Under the pieces are notes generated by a model that searched no databases, was not told where the DNA came from, and saw only the letters and a list, made by a program, of their open reading frames with translations. Positions 11,736 through 23,880 of a DNA stretch of 64,000 nucleotides are shown here, in pieces. The position numbers were made by a program, and so were the translations under genes. The DNA lies in assembly GCA_029465975.1 (NCBI GenBank), contig CM055739.1:6924012-6988011 (forward strand), written 5' to 3'. Within the stretch, counting starts at the first letter, position 1. Each line of letters begins with the position of its first letter. Origin of the DNA: Dallia pectoralis (Eukaryota > Chordata > Actinopteri > Esociformes > Umbridae).

Positions 11736-14700
11736 TGTTGCTACCAGTTTGTCACAACCTTGTTTGGCTGTGCATAGGAAACGTCTTAGGAAACAGATAG
11801 TACATCCAGCTCATTGTGGCTAAAGTTTTCATAATCCTAGTCACTAGCAATTGCTAATAATGCCAAGTCCTAATAATAACAGCTTCACATTTATTTTCAA
11901 ATCATCATTTAGACACGCTGAGGTGGCATTTTCTGTCTGAACTCTGTGTTTAAAATGAATAATGGATTGTGAATTGTTCATTTGCTCAATTATTCAGGAG
12001 CACAGCGTATTTTGGAGCACGCCGCATATTTCTCAGAAGGACTATGGCAATACGCACAAAGTGAAACCTTGGAACGTTTCTCTAAAAAGCAGACAGTGTG
12101 CATTAAGTGACCAATCAGAGAACCGCGAATCAAGAAGAACAGAGACAGAGAGACCGAGGAGGACAGACAGACAGAGAGGAGGAGAGCTCCCATGCTACAG
12201 ATTGTATGTGTTGAATGCAGCTGGTTGGTTCTGAAAGCCCAGAAGACTTGATTTTGTAGCACGCCGAAGATCCAAAATGGCTGATAGATCAAATCAATGC
12301 AGACAGATGCAGTGCATCTGACATTTGGAAATGTTGCCGATGAAAGGCAGACGGAAAATATAATAACCGATATTGTGGTGCACGACTCGGACTCGGTTTG
12401 GTTAAATAATAACAGTTGTGGCGTGCGGGGTAGATTCTCCTAGGCACCATAGAGGCCCGAAAAGTCCAACTGATATGTGTACTTCTATATGCATTTAACA
12501 CATCCGCTTTGAATATGAAAACACCCGGAGTAATATACATTTGAAGCAGAAAAGCTAAAGTGTCTCCCAGGAGTTGTGCCAAATGCAATACATGTAATTC
12601 GTTTATCCTGTCTGGACCGGGCCTTATTGAAGGGTGTGCTGGAAGGAATATCCCAATAAGGTTGGTCCGAGGTAACGTCCATTAGATCCATATTGAACTC
12701 AGTGGTGGGGAGTGTAAAGATAACTCAATTGAACCGGCCCGTAAATAACCAGGGTTTTAAGTGAAGCGAACACAGATACTAAGCAGGTGACGGCAACTGT
12801 GATTACAGCACAAAAGGCGTGTTACGAGCTCTACAGTGACCCGCTTTGGTACAGCTCTATCCGTGGCAATTTCACTCTCTCTGCCCCTGGCTGCTGTGGA
12901 GAAAGAAGCTGCGGAGGAGGAGGAGGGCTAGGTCTTATTCATTTTACTTTATACACCTGGATCGATACTTTGATGGTGGCTTTGTGTCAGCCAGCTGCTA
13001 CGGTTAAATCGGCGTCAGCGGCGTGGTGTAAAAAGCAGCATTTCACGTAATTGGTTTAGTTTCATTTTTGTCATCTTTTTGTGTGTTTTTTTTGTACAGT
13101 TTACGATTATAACAGAAGCACGCTAACAGCGGACATGCTAACCGCACAATAGACAAACGAGAGAGGCAACTCGGACATATTTTAACATCATTGTGTGACA
13201 CCATGTTAGACTATGCAGATGTATTCACAGGGTCTAATAATTGGATTCTACCACCACGATGCGTCCAGAGGATTTTATCACACAAGCTACACGAGTCATG
13301 ATAATGAGAAAGTGGAATGGGTTTACTCTCACATTCAACATGTCTGCGTATATAAAGAAATCAGACAGTTCAAATGACAACATATTAATTTGTTTACCAT
13401 AAATGTTCATTAGCTGCAACGTTAACAAGAATTATTTCAAACATCGAATTGACAAAGGGTGGTGGGGGAAGTTAGTTTATGGATAATATTATAAAGATGC
13501 ATATCGAACCATAGAGTAGAACCAACAGCAGCAATTATGAAAGAACCAAAGCCATGCTTTATGCGAAACCACTCCAATCCACAGACCACCGCAGGCGGGA
13601 AATATGCGACAGTTGACTAGTGTGGCACAGCATCGCACCCACGCTCCTAAGAGAAGAGCCCGGCAAGTTCTAGAACCTTGTGGAATCTGGACCCTGTCGG
13701 AGTCAAGATGCGAAGGCTCGCGCGGGGAAGCTTGGGGCGGAGGTAACGACAGCACGACATGCCGAATAAAATGGATTGTATGCCAAGGTCACCAGAGAGG
13801 ATTGTGGGTCTGATGAACTGAGGCCACTTTCTATGTTACGAGCGAGAATTTAACACTACATGTGTTTTTTCTTAGTTTGCACAATTTCTTCTGTAGTTTT
13901 TTTTTTTGCTAAACTTAATCTTAAAATAATTGGATCCTGAGGTAGTAAAACAAAAACACAACGTGTAATACTGACGGATTCAATAGTTATGCCAGGAAAC
14001 TCTTCATGCTGCCGTTGATTATTCCCTCGCGTCGCTCTGGAAGAAATGTGGCTGCCTTAATGGGTTTAAGAATTATATGTGTGACATTTGTATGTTTTCT
14101 ACACAAACTACTTAAACCCAATTGGAATTGCTCCGAATATTGACTAGGACCTTCGAAAACTTAAAATGTTAAAATGTCAAGCCCATCTTCTCTGAGCTGA
14201 GGCTAAAGACACCTGGGTATTGCAGCAAAGGAGGAAGAAAACTAAAGATACAAGGAAGGCAATATTCAAATGTCTTCAAAGCAACACATTTGCATTTTCT
14301 TTTTCTCAGAATGGCCTTAACCCAATGAACATGTTTTGTCAGGACCTGAGTGATGCCGTTCCTGTGGAGATGAAGCCTGTAAATGTCATTGAGTTTAAGC
14401 AGTTCTTAAAGGTTTACGACGGACTGATCAGTAACTATGAAGTTCTTGCTAGCAGTATTTGTGGCTAATCGTAGCGCTACCATTTCCTGAGGATTAGGGG
14501 GCAATTCCTGTTTCACACAGGGTCACGCAAGGTCATGCAGGGTCACATAGGGGCATAAGGATATGTGTTTTATCAAACTACATGGATGTATTACTTCATT
14601 TGCTAACATTAATTGTCAGCAATATGCAAAGCACGTTCAATACTTTCACATCACTGGAAAAATGCACCATGGGAAATCTCCTCGGCAATTGAATTATCTC

Positions 14701-15237
14701 AAAAATATTCCCTAAATGTCGGATCATTTGGCATGTGAGAACATGCCACAACAGAGACTAATGAACAGTAAATGGCCCTGTAGAAACGCCCTGTTAGTTG
14801 GAGTGGGTCTGGATTGATTTCAAAGCTCTAAAAGCTTCAAAAGTTATATTTCTCCTTCCTAGTGACATAGGACGAGTGGAGTGGATGGAGAGACAAAAAA
14901 AACGTTGATTACTCAATCAAAGTATAGGATTCTCAATGTTTTTTTCTGAAGCACCTCGCAGAAACAATTGCCCAGTTTTGTGTATGAAATAGCCCGGCCT
15001 GTCCTTCAAAATAAGAGTTTTTTTCCCTCTGTCCACACTTTCCCGCTGTTTCCCCACGTTCCCCTCGTTTGCCCGTCTCTCCAACTGCATGCACGTGTAA
15101 TATCGATCTTAATATATTTACCTCACAAACGTCCAGAACACATGAGCGTAACACCGCCTAGTGAAAAATTCCCATCCTAAATAATTGATTGCGGCGTCTT
15201 TGTTTCATCTGCACTGCATAAAACCGATGAGAGAAAA

Positions 15238-15271
<34 letters not shown>

Positions 15272-16280
15272 TCTGGGAGAGTGTTTGTTCTGCATGTTTC
15301 ACAGGAGAATCAAGCTTTCTGAGCGTTGGCCACATCTCGTCAGCGACAAAGGCTTGCTTTAATTGGGCCCTAAACTGAGGGCCCGAAAAACGAGGGGGAG
15401 GAAGAAAGACGAAGAAAGACGAGGCGCCGGATATGCCAGACAATTCCAGGCACACAGAGCAGCAGTAGTGTGAACATCAGAGGTTACGTTTCTGACCTCG
15501 GAGACGTTGATGGGTTTTCGGCCGGTAGAGTGTCTCGGTAATGAGCACGGAGCGGGACAACAAAGGGGCGATCGAGGAGGAGAACGAGGGCGGCCATGAT
15601 GCCGTGCCATTCCACCTGTGTGTTCCTGGGATCCCATCGATCTGCCAGCCGCATCCTGAACATGGTGACGCTGTACGGACACAGGATCCGTGCAATTATG
15701 GTCGAGACGTATGCCAACTAAAACCTCAGATACAACCGTGAAATGTTTCCGCCGGTTTCAGTTGGTACCGTGTTACCCCGCTGACAAATGTACATGTGAT
15801 GCCAAAAGAGAAATGTATTTCAGGTGCGGACCACAAATGCATGTTTCGTTCAAGGTTTCTGAGCACACAGCTTATGGCCTAGAGACGATGAGATCCTAGA
15901 CAACGTAATGGGATTAGTGCTTCATGCAATGTATGCAAAATATGTATACTTAATATAATAAATACGTATAAAAGTAAATAGATGGTTTTTACAGTTTTTG
16001 TTATTTTCCAATGTAATGAGTAACAAATGCAATGATAATCTGAATCTGCATTAATATTTATTTATTTTTAATCGCAAAAAGTGTTTTTTTCTCATATTTC
16101 TTTAAGAATAAATCAGTATCCCTGACGGTCAAAACCCACACAAATACGTGTTACAAAGGTCAACAGGACAACAAGGAATATCTTTTTTTCCAATTGTGGT
16201 AATTTACCAGATCCGCTTTGCCACAGAAAAGTACAGTAATGAATGCGTACATAACGAACTTGTTCAACTTGTTTCTTGTT
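11736..16280. other. gene-poor stretch
   Basis: Nothing certain. The fragment at 14303-14413 is listed separately because it is bounded like an exon. Short GA and GACA tracts occur near 15236-15270. The open frame at 15484-15717 minus (77 codons) resembles nothing I know. Confidence 0.45.
14303..14413 (+). other. exon-like fragment, unidentified
   Basis: A pyrimidine-rich run ending TTTTTCTCAG precedes an open segment that ends ...TTAAAG followed by GTTTAC, so the segment is bordered like an internal exon on the plus strand. The open frame runs on to a stop at 14468. Its translation has a normal-looking composition (NPMNMFCQDLSD, then VNVIEFKQFLKVYDG), unlike the low-complexity frames elsewhere. 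I do not recognise the family. It could be a real exon, a processed-pseudogene scrap or chance. No neighbouring exon is seen. Confidence 0.2.
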
Positions 16281-16390
16281 CAACTTGTTGATGTGTGCTC
16301 TGTCGGATTCAGGCTGGGTGATTGTAAAAGCACTTTGTGACGACTTTGTTGTAAAAAAGGCTGTATTAATAAATAAGATTGATTGATAGA
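16281..16390 (+). mobile_element. retroelement 3'-tail-like fragment
   Basis: Contains AGCACTTTGTGACGAC, then a GTAAAAAAGGCT block and a tail AATAAGATTGATTGATAG. This resembles the 3' end of a retroelement common in salmonid-like fish, and the fragment at 63805-64000 carries related sequence in the opposite orientation. Family name not assigned. Confidence 0.45.
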
Positions 16391-16499
16391 ATGCAGCTGT
16401 CAGCAAAAACGTCCTGTTAGGAAAGTGTTAAGGCTTGCCTGGATAAGGCAAATGTCTGGATTTGATCTGAAACAACATTTTAGAGACTGAAACGTGACC

Positions 16500-17055
16500 C
16501 CCGAAGAGTCAGAACTTGGTCCTGGGGACTAGGGCAGGAGACTATCACTTGACCCGCAGGTGATTGTGGGGTTATAAAGAAAGATCCACTCTTTGATATC
16601 TGGAGGACTATTGCCACAGACACATTGGACAGTCAGCAGAAGAGCTGTTGAATTCAATTCGCGATGAGACGGGGTGCCAGTGCGGAGATGCCAGGATGGG
16701 GGGGTGGTGTGCTGGCATTTCTCCACTCTCATCAGGATCCTGGCATGGCTGTTCTGGTTGTATTGGAAGCTTCTGGAGATTCCTGCCGGGGAACACGATT
16801 AAGGACGTGTTGCGGTAGTCCAGCCTTGAGGAGTTAAAGGCGCGGCAAGGTTCTTTGAATCAGATTGAGTGAGTGTGGGATGGAGTCTGGCAGTGTTCTT
16901 CAGGTGACAGATTTACGCTGTACACAGTCGTCGGGTTTGACTGTCAAAGGTCAGAGAGGAATCAAGCTGTACACCCAGATTGGTAGCTGAGCGGGAGAGA
17001 GGGACTTTGCTCTCCTTCAATTGGGAGGTGTGACATTTGGAGGTGCTAGATCTGG
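16500..17055. mobile_element. possible LINE-derived fragment
   Basis: Phrases such as AGTCCAGCCTTGAGGAG, CAAAGGTCAGAGAGGAATC and AAGCTGTACACCCAGATTG recall a dispersed fish LINE family as I remember it. No long reverse-transcriptase frame survives (longest about 67 codons). It is likely a decayed fragment. Identity is from memory and unverified. Confidence 0.35.
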
Positions 17056-17298
17056 TCTGGGTTCAGCTTTGCTCAGTTAAAGGGCGTTTTGCTTACTCCC
17101 TGCCCTTATCTCCTCGAGGCAGGCGTTCAGATGTTAGCATTGTCCAAACGCAACCAAATGTAGCAGCAAATGTATTGAAAAGCTATCCTATACAACAAAA
17201 TAGGAAATGGGAAAGAGGTCATTCATGAACGTAATTAACCGTTCGCCAACAATAGTGTGAAGGGCATAACATTCAAATGTTTGACCATGGACACAGTA

Positions 17299-17471
17299 GT
17301 CGTATAGAGTAGGTAGGAGGTAAAACAGTCATATAGAAGGTAAAAGGCAAAACAGACTTATAGAGTAGATAGGAGGCAAAACAGTCATATAGAAGCTAGG
17401 AGGTAAAACAGTCATATAGAAGGTAAAAGGCAAAACAGTCATATAGAAGGTAAAAGGCAAAACAGTCATAT
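17299..17471. repeat. 27-29-bp minisatellite
   Basis: Six tandem units of 27 or 29 bp, each starting GTCATATAGA or a variant and ending GGCAAAACA or GGTAAAACA. Long and short versions are interspersed. Confidence 0.9.
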
Positions 17472-20400
17472 GAAGAAAAGGCTGGCATGTGGTTCTCAAT
17501 AACTAATCACAAAGGGAGGAAGATAGCATGTGTTAGCATGTTAGCATATGTTTAGCTTGATTTGGAAATAGTCACAGACACCGCTGTTCTCGTAGCTTAG
17601 CTTTGAATTTGAATACAGCGTCGACTACAATACATAGACTTTTTTATTCAACGTAACCGACCCGTGTATGAATCCAATGTAGAGGAGCATTTCAAGAGCC
17701 TAAGAAAAGTGCACAAAATGTTGTCCCACATTCAAACCGTGTACATTTTTATCACTGGCCCGAAACTTTAACTTCTGCCGACTGTCCTGACTGAAATGAA
17801 GTCCTGGATGGAAGTACATTACGAACGTCATGTGACAGCCGGAGCGATGTAGCAACACCACAGCAAAAGCGCTAAAACGCCATCGCTTCAACTCGATCTT
17901 CTGAACAATCAGGAGTTTGCCAGACTGTTTACAAGGTCGACCGAGTGGAGACGTACGGACAATTGTGACAAACTAGCGCGCCGTGGCCTGGTTCCCCTCG
18001 GCGACGCTGCCTGGGCACTGATAAATGAACGCGGGCATAAATAAGAGCCCACTACGCCGGTGTTATCGGCACGGCAACATGAATGTAATTCAAATCGTCA
18101 AACAACTCCCACCTCCCAATCCATTACGGTCGTTTATCTTTCTCCTCTCCCTCCGGTGTCATTTTGGTCTATCGTCTTTTACCCACCAGCCCAACGCGTC
18201 GGGGGAGCTGGAGAGGTTGGAGGACGGGGGAAGGCGAGGGAGGAGGCCCGCGAACAATTAAACAACAACGCGTCCAACAACAACATTGGAAAATGTTCAG
18301 CGAGACCATGGTCACTGGGAATATCTATCATTTAACCCCAATACAGTTTCTATTACTGTAAACCTCAATGAGTTTCTATGACTTCCCTCAGTGGTCTCTG
18401 GCCGGGTTTAGATTTCTACCGTACAAGGCATTCTGTGTTCCTCGGCGTTATCCACACAGTGCTAATTGTGGGCACACAAACCAGTCACATCTATCTCCCG
18501 AAGACCCTGTTTGATATTGCAGAAAGGTGGCATCGATCTGATCCGAGTCGCTCTCTCCCTAATACATTTTTATCAATGGTGTTTGAGTCATTAAAATGGC
18601 ACAATGCTTTACAGATGTTTACCCTGGCTGACTCAGAAACGCATCGCTAAAAAGGAGAAAGTGTTTTGTGTACATTTCAGAAACGGTCGTTTTTGGTTTA
18701 ATAGTTTAATATGTTAGCTGTCTTTTCAGATAAATATGTTGGCTAGTTTGCATGGTGTGTTTCACTTCAAGTTCACCAAACCCATCTTACAAACTGTTTT
18801 ATGCAACAACAAAAAATGTGTCTTTTAACTTTACCTGCCTACTGCTTGTGATTTGTTTTGGTGTCACCAATGGTGCCAGAAAAAAAAGTTTAACAAACTT
18901 TTTCTTTTAGGTGTTACCTTGGTAACCAGGCTATTCTTTTTCCTGGGCTGTGAGGCGTGGCTCCTCGAAGACTCCAGTCAGGTGTGGATGACAGCTAGGA
19001 GAGGCAGGCTGAGTTGATTGATTGGTGGACCAGGGCGATTCAGCCAATCGCAATGTCAGGTTTGACCATGCCAAGTTTAGTCCAGCAGCCTTCTTAAACC
19101 TTTAGGCTGATGAGTCTGGGAACAAGATTACCTGCCTCATTTTTCATTCCCTTGCCTCTGTTCCGTCTTTCGTTCATTTAAAGTTCATTAGTTCTCACCT
19201 TAGAGATCTTCTCTTCCTCATGTGATAAATCATTAGCAGACTCCATCTCTCTCTTTCCCCGTTTCTGTCTTTCCCTACTCTCCCTCTCCGTCTTATTTTT
19301 TTAAAACACGGCTTTATGAGTTCGTCAACAGAAGCTCCAACGTCCCACACACTCTCATCAGCATTTTGTGATGAGATTAATTCAGAGGACACGGCTACTG
19401 GGAATAAGAGATGCGGATGCTCACTGAGTGATCACTGATTCAGTCGGCGGTCGTTCTATCAACGGGCATTACATCTATTCACCTGTGACAGTTTTTCATA
19501 ATGTCTAGGTAAACGTTTATTTGCGTCCGCAACCCTTTTCAAGCGAAAAAAACGATAATATTTTGGCCAAACAAAAATATCCCACAGGCGACATTTTGAA
19601 ATGTTGAAATACATCCGAACTGTCTTTTGGTGTCGTGTGGATATAGAATGCTCAGTTCCCCGCGATGCAAAGTGCCCCCGTCACTGGAATTAAAATGTCA
19701 AGACACAAATGGGCTCCCAACTCCCATATTTTATAATCAAACTGTGCACCAGGGATCATTTCAATGCCAGGAATAGTACCAAATCAAATGCTTCAATGGA
19801 ACAAGACGAGAAGGGCCCACAACCCCCCCCAAAAACCGCCCGAATCACTGCAACACTGTGAGCACGGAGGCATCAAGGCCAGATTATTTTGCATATGAAT
19901 TTCCCAGCAAATATTGCCACTTCATAGCGCCCATCTAAGAAATTCATTTACAGCCACTTACAACAAATGGATATTTTGAGGGACGAAGCGAGTGATTACT
20001 GTACATCGGCTGGTTCATGAATAATTTCCCCCGAAATGAGACTCGTCAAAGAGCCGGGGGTGAGACGGCCGCGCGGGGGGCCGGGGGCGGGCTGGGTAGA
20101 GGGGGAGAGAGACAGAGAGGGAGAATTACAGGTGAAAAAATAACGGAGAGAGAGGGAAAGAAGCAGGGAGAGATGAGAGTGAGTGGAGTGGGTGGAGGAC
20201 AGGAGGGTCGCCTCTTGGCTGTACTACTCAGCCCCTAGTGTTTGAGTTTCACACACTGAAGAGGCATCTTCAGGGCTTCATCCCTGAGACAGAAATGGTT
20301 CCCCATCCTGGTGCAGAGCTGAGGCCCGCGGCTGCAGCCGTAGTCTCCTTTGCATGGTAATTTCTGCAGGAAACAAGGGCCCTGTCATTAGTGCGTGTCA

Positions 20401-20739
20401 TCTCACCCACTCAGAGACAGCGGAGAGCGAGAGCGAGGAGGGGAGATCCGTGCCTAATGGGATCACAGGATAAAGGGGTGTGTGTGTGTGTGTGTCGGGG
20501 GGACACGCAGTAGACAGGGTAGGTGAAGAAGCGCGTCTCGAGGTAGGCTGAGGACATTAATGCTAATCAAATCATAATTAGATGACAGGGTGACAGACAG
20601 CGTGAGTTAAACAGAGGCATGCCATTGTGTTCAGGTAGGAATGAGGGCCAAACAATGTAACAATTATCATGGCTCGGGACTGGGTGGAAATGACGTTGTG
20701 TAATTGCTTAGGTGTGGTCGTCATTGGCAACACTGCGTG
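17472..20739. other. gene-free stretch
   Basis: No gene recognised. GC-rich purine sequence lies at about 20050-20220 and a TG run at 20478-20496. Open frames are short and lack motifs. Confidence 0.5.
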
Positions 20740-21310
20740 ATAATGTTGAGAGGTTGCGGTAATGTTGGCATGTAATGATAATGTTTGGATGTTATGGTAA
20801 TGTTTGGCTGTTATGATAATGTTTGGATGTTATGATAATGTTTGGATGTTATGATAATGTTTGGATGTTATGATAATGTTTGGATGTTATGATAATGTTT
20901 GGATGTTATGCTAATGTTTGGCTGGTATGATAATGTTTGGCTGTTATGATAATGTTTGGATGTTATGATAATGTTTGGATGTTATGATAATGTTTGGATG
21001 TTATGATAATGTTTGGATGTTATGATAATGTTTGGATGTTATGATAATGTTTGGATGTTATGCTAATGTTTGGCTGGTATGATAATGTTTAGATGTTATG
21101 ATAATGTTTGGATGTTATGATAATGTTTGGATGTTATGATAATGTTTGGCTGTTATGATAATGTTTGGCTGTTATGATAATGTTTGGCTGTTATGATACT
21201 ACTGAGAGGTTATAATAATGTTTGGATGTTATGATAGTATTGAGTGGTTGCCATTATGTTTGGATGTTATGATAATACTGAGAGGTTATGATAATGTTGA
21301 GAGATTATGT
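20740..21310. repeat. 19-bp minisatellite, ~29 copies
   Basis: Tandem 19-bp unit GTTATGATAATGTTTGGAT with point variants (GGCTGTT, GGCTGGT, ATGCTAATG). The block carrying ATGCTAATG then GGCTGGT occurs twice, near 20907 and 21060, hinting at a larger duplicated segment. Units at both ends are degenerate. Confidence 0.95.
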
Positions 21311-21397
21311 CCGTGGCAAAGTCTAGGGCAGAATATCCAGACACCCAGTTACCTAGCCGACTCTATTGAAACTAATGAGGGTGTGAGTCACTCACGA

Positions 21398-21411
21398 CAC
21401 ACACACACGCA

Positions 21412-21442
<31 letters not shown>

Positions 21443-21454
21443 ACACAGACACAG

Positions 21455-21488
<34 letters not shown>

Positions 21489-21494
21489 ACACGA
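21398..21494. repeat. CA microsatellite
   Basis: Compound run of ACAC, ACGC and ACAGAC, about 95 bp. Confidence 0.95.
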
Positions 21495-22707
21495 CATGTC
21501 CCACAGAAAGGTCATGGTAGATGATGAGAAAGGCTTTGGAATCAAGAAGGGTTCTCTCCTGTTGCTGACAAGAGACCTACCTTAGCCCCGCTTTCATCAA
21601 TGGCCAATTATCAGATACGCTGACTGGGCCTGCTCCAGAACCTGTCAATCACAGTGGCACAGCTAACTAGCCCGTTCCACCCCCCCCCCCCCATTACAGA
21701 CCTGCTTGCCTGGAAGCTAGGAGCAAAATGAGAGAGGATATATGTGAGGGTTGTCGGAGCCAGTGTTTCACGCCGCATGCATTTGTTACACGTACATTTC
21801 AGAGTGATGAACAGGTAACCAACAATATTCACGTGTACCTGTAAACATATCTATTACTACTGTAAGCTAAAAGACATCACGAATTCAGGGGAAAACAAAG
21901 TGTCTGATGTTTTCTCCCTGTGACTTTCTGTAGCAGTTATCATTAGTTTACCTATGCATGAATATCTGAAGTAGTAAGAGAAACACATTATGAAATAAGT
22001 AAAGCTAGCAAGGAATAGTGAGAGTGAGAGAGGAGAGAGAGAGGAGAGAAGGTAAGAAAGAGCGAGAGAGAGAGGAGAGAGAATGTCACATCTACATTTA
22101 TGATCTGGCATGCTCAGTCCGAAACACATTACTGTTGTCAAGGCAACACAAGAAGAATTTGCACACAAGAGAGACTCGGATCCGTAGAAGAAAGATACTT
22201 CTTAGAGCTTGTTTACATTATGTGGTGAGAAGAAAACGCCGGACGGGCTTATCCTGGTTTGCATAATCATTTTGCGTAGCGTATGAAGCGATGCCGATGC
22301 GTTTGAGGCGTACCAGGCAGAATTAGAGCCTTCGTTTGCGGGAAAAGTTGATGGATACACATGCGTACTGTACAGAAACAGATAGAGTTCTGACATGATT
22401 GTCCTCACACGTAATTATCCTTAGAAGGTGGAGTCTCAAGCTGTTGATATCTGCACGTTAACGCGACAAAATGATCTAGCATCTCGTGTCCTGTCTAATA
22501 TGTCTCGGAAAATGTATCGTAATGTAAACAAACCCTAAACTTTTTTCAGGCAATACAAATCAAGGCTGCAAAAGTGCTGGAAATGTGGATGCTGTCAGAA
22601 GAACAGTGTTGGTGAAATCCCAGGTTCCTGCCCTACTCCAGTTTAAATGTTGTTAGCGTAATTCTGTTTTAATTGACACAAAACAAGACTGATGAAAAGA
22701 CACGAGG

Positions 22708-22742
<35 letters not shown>

Positions 22743-23187
22743 GACAAAAACAGGGACAAACGCATTATGCACACACACACGCACACACAGTTACACAAAT
22801 GTGTTGAGTAGATTATATTAGCCACCTGTTGGTGTCTGGCATTTTGACAGGCACAGACAGGGAAATTGCTTCTCATAAAGAGACCTAGTCAGGTTCTGGT
22901 ATCAGATGCTGCTGTCTGGCCCAGTTGGAAATACAAGAAAGATAAAGATTATTTATAGAGATTAATCATGCAATCTGCTTCTGTTTTTTAGTAAACCTTT
23001 TAGACTGCGTCTGTGATTTATTCTATTACCTTTCCAATTGCTAAGTGCATCAGTGTTTTGATCATGTTTGATGTTTGATCCTAGTCAACAGTGTCTGGCC
23101 TGGGATGGACATGTCCATCCTCCAATATATCTCCAGTCTACCCTCTATTCACATATAAGCCCAGTCTGAGCACCAACATGAAAACAG

Positions 23188-23262
23188 TGCCAAGATGAAG
23201 ACAATACCAAGATGGAGACAGTACCAAGATGGAGACACTACCAAGATGGAGACAGACCAAAG
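23188..23262. repeat. 17-bp minisatellite, 4-5 copies
   Basis: Units close to ACCAAGATGGAGACAGT in tandem, the first ones diverged (GCCAAGATGAAGACAAT). Confidence 0.85.
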
Positions 23263-23756
23263 CCACAGAACATCTGGAGCACCCAAAAGAGGTGCTGAAT
23301 TAAAGACTAACGTGTTCCGGGACCGTAGAACACAGGCCATAGCGGGTTCCCGCTGTTTATGTATTAATAATCAGTATAGAACAGCCGTATGATACACCAG
23401 AGCCCCAGAGAAGATATCAGACTTTAAACAAGGTCTTACGATTACACCGATCGCCTTTACTCTCCATGAATGCAATTGGCCATAAGCTGTAGGCCGTTAT
23501 CTTATGATCGTGTATATTGATTAAAGAATAATGGACTTTCAAATACCGCCTGGTGCTTTCACCCTTTGAATTGTGCACTAGAAACAGGTTAGGCACGATC
23601 CCTGGAACCTTGCCCCCTTCCGCTTTATTCCCATCACATGTTGCCATCCATTATTCATGGGGCACATTCATTGTCATGCCGGTTGAATATTTATTTTCTT
23701 CTAAATCATCTTTGTCACATATTGTTTTAGAGGAGGCGTCGCGTGTGATTGATTGA

Positions 23757-23880
23757 TACACTGACGAGCCAGAACATTCATGGGTGAAGCGAACAGCGTT
23801 GACCGTCTCGTTATTTAAACGGGAACACGTGACATGTGAATTTCAACACCCCTGGTCGGGATATCGGAGAGGGGTTGGAT
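23757..23880. mobile_element. possible Tc1-like terminal fragment
   Basis: CACTGACGAGCCAGAACATT followed by GGGTGAAGCGAACAGCGTTG resembles the terminal region of the same Tc1-like family whose body lies at 48800-50385, where GGTGAAGCGAATAATG is found. The rest of the element is absent. Confidence 0.35.

Noticed and set aside
15484..15717. Minus-strand 77-codon frame with ordinary composition
   Set aside because: No motif, no splice context, and overlapping frames are equally open.
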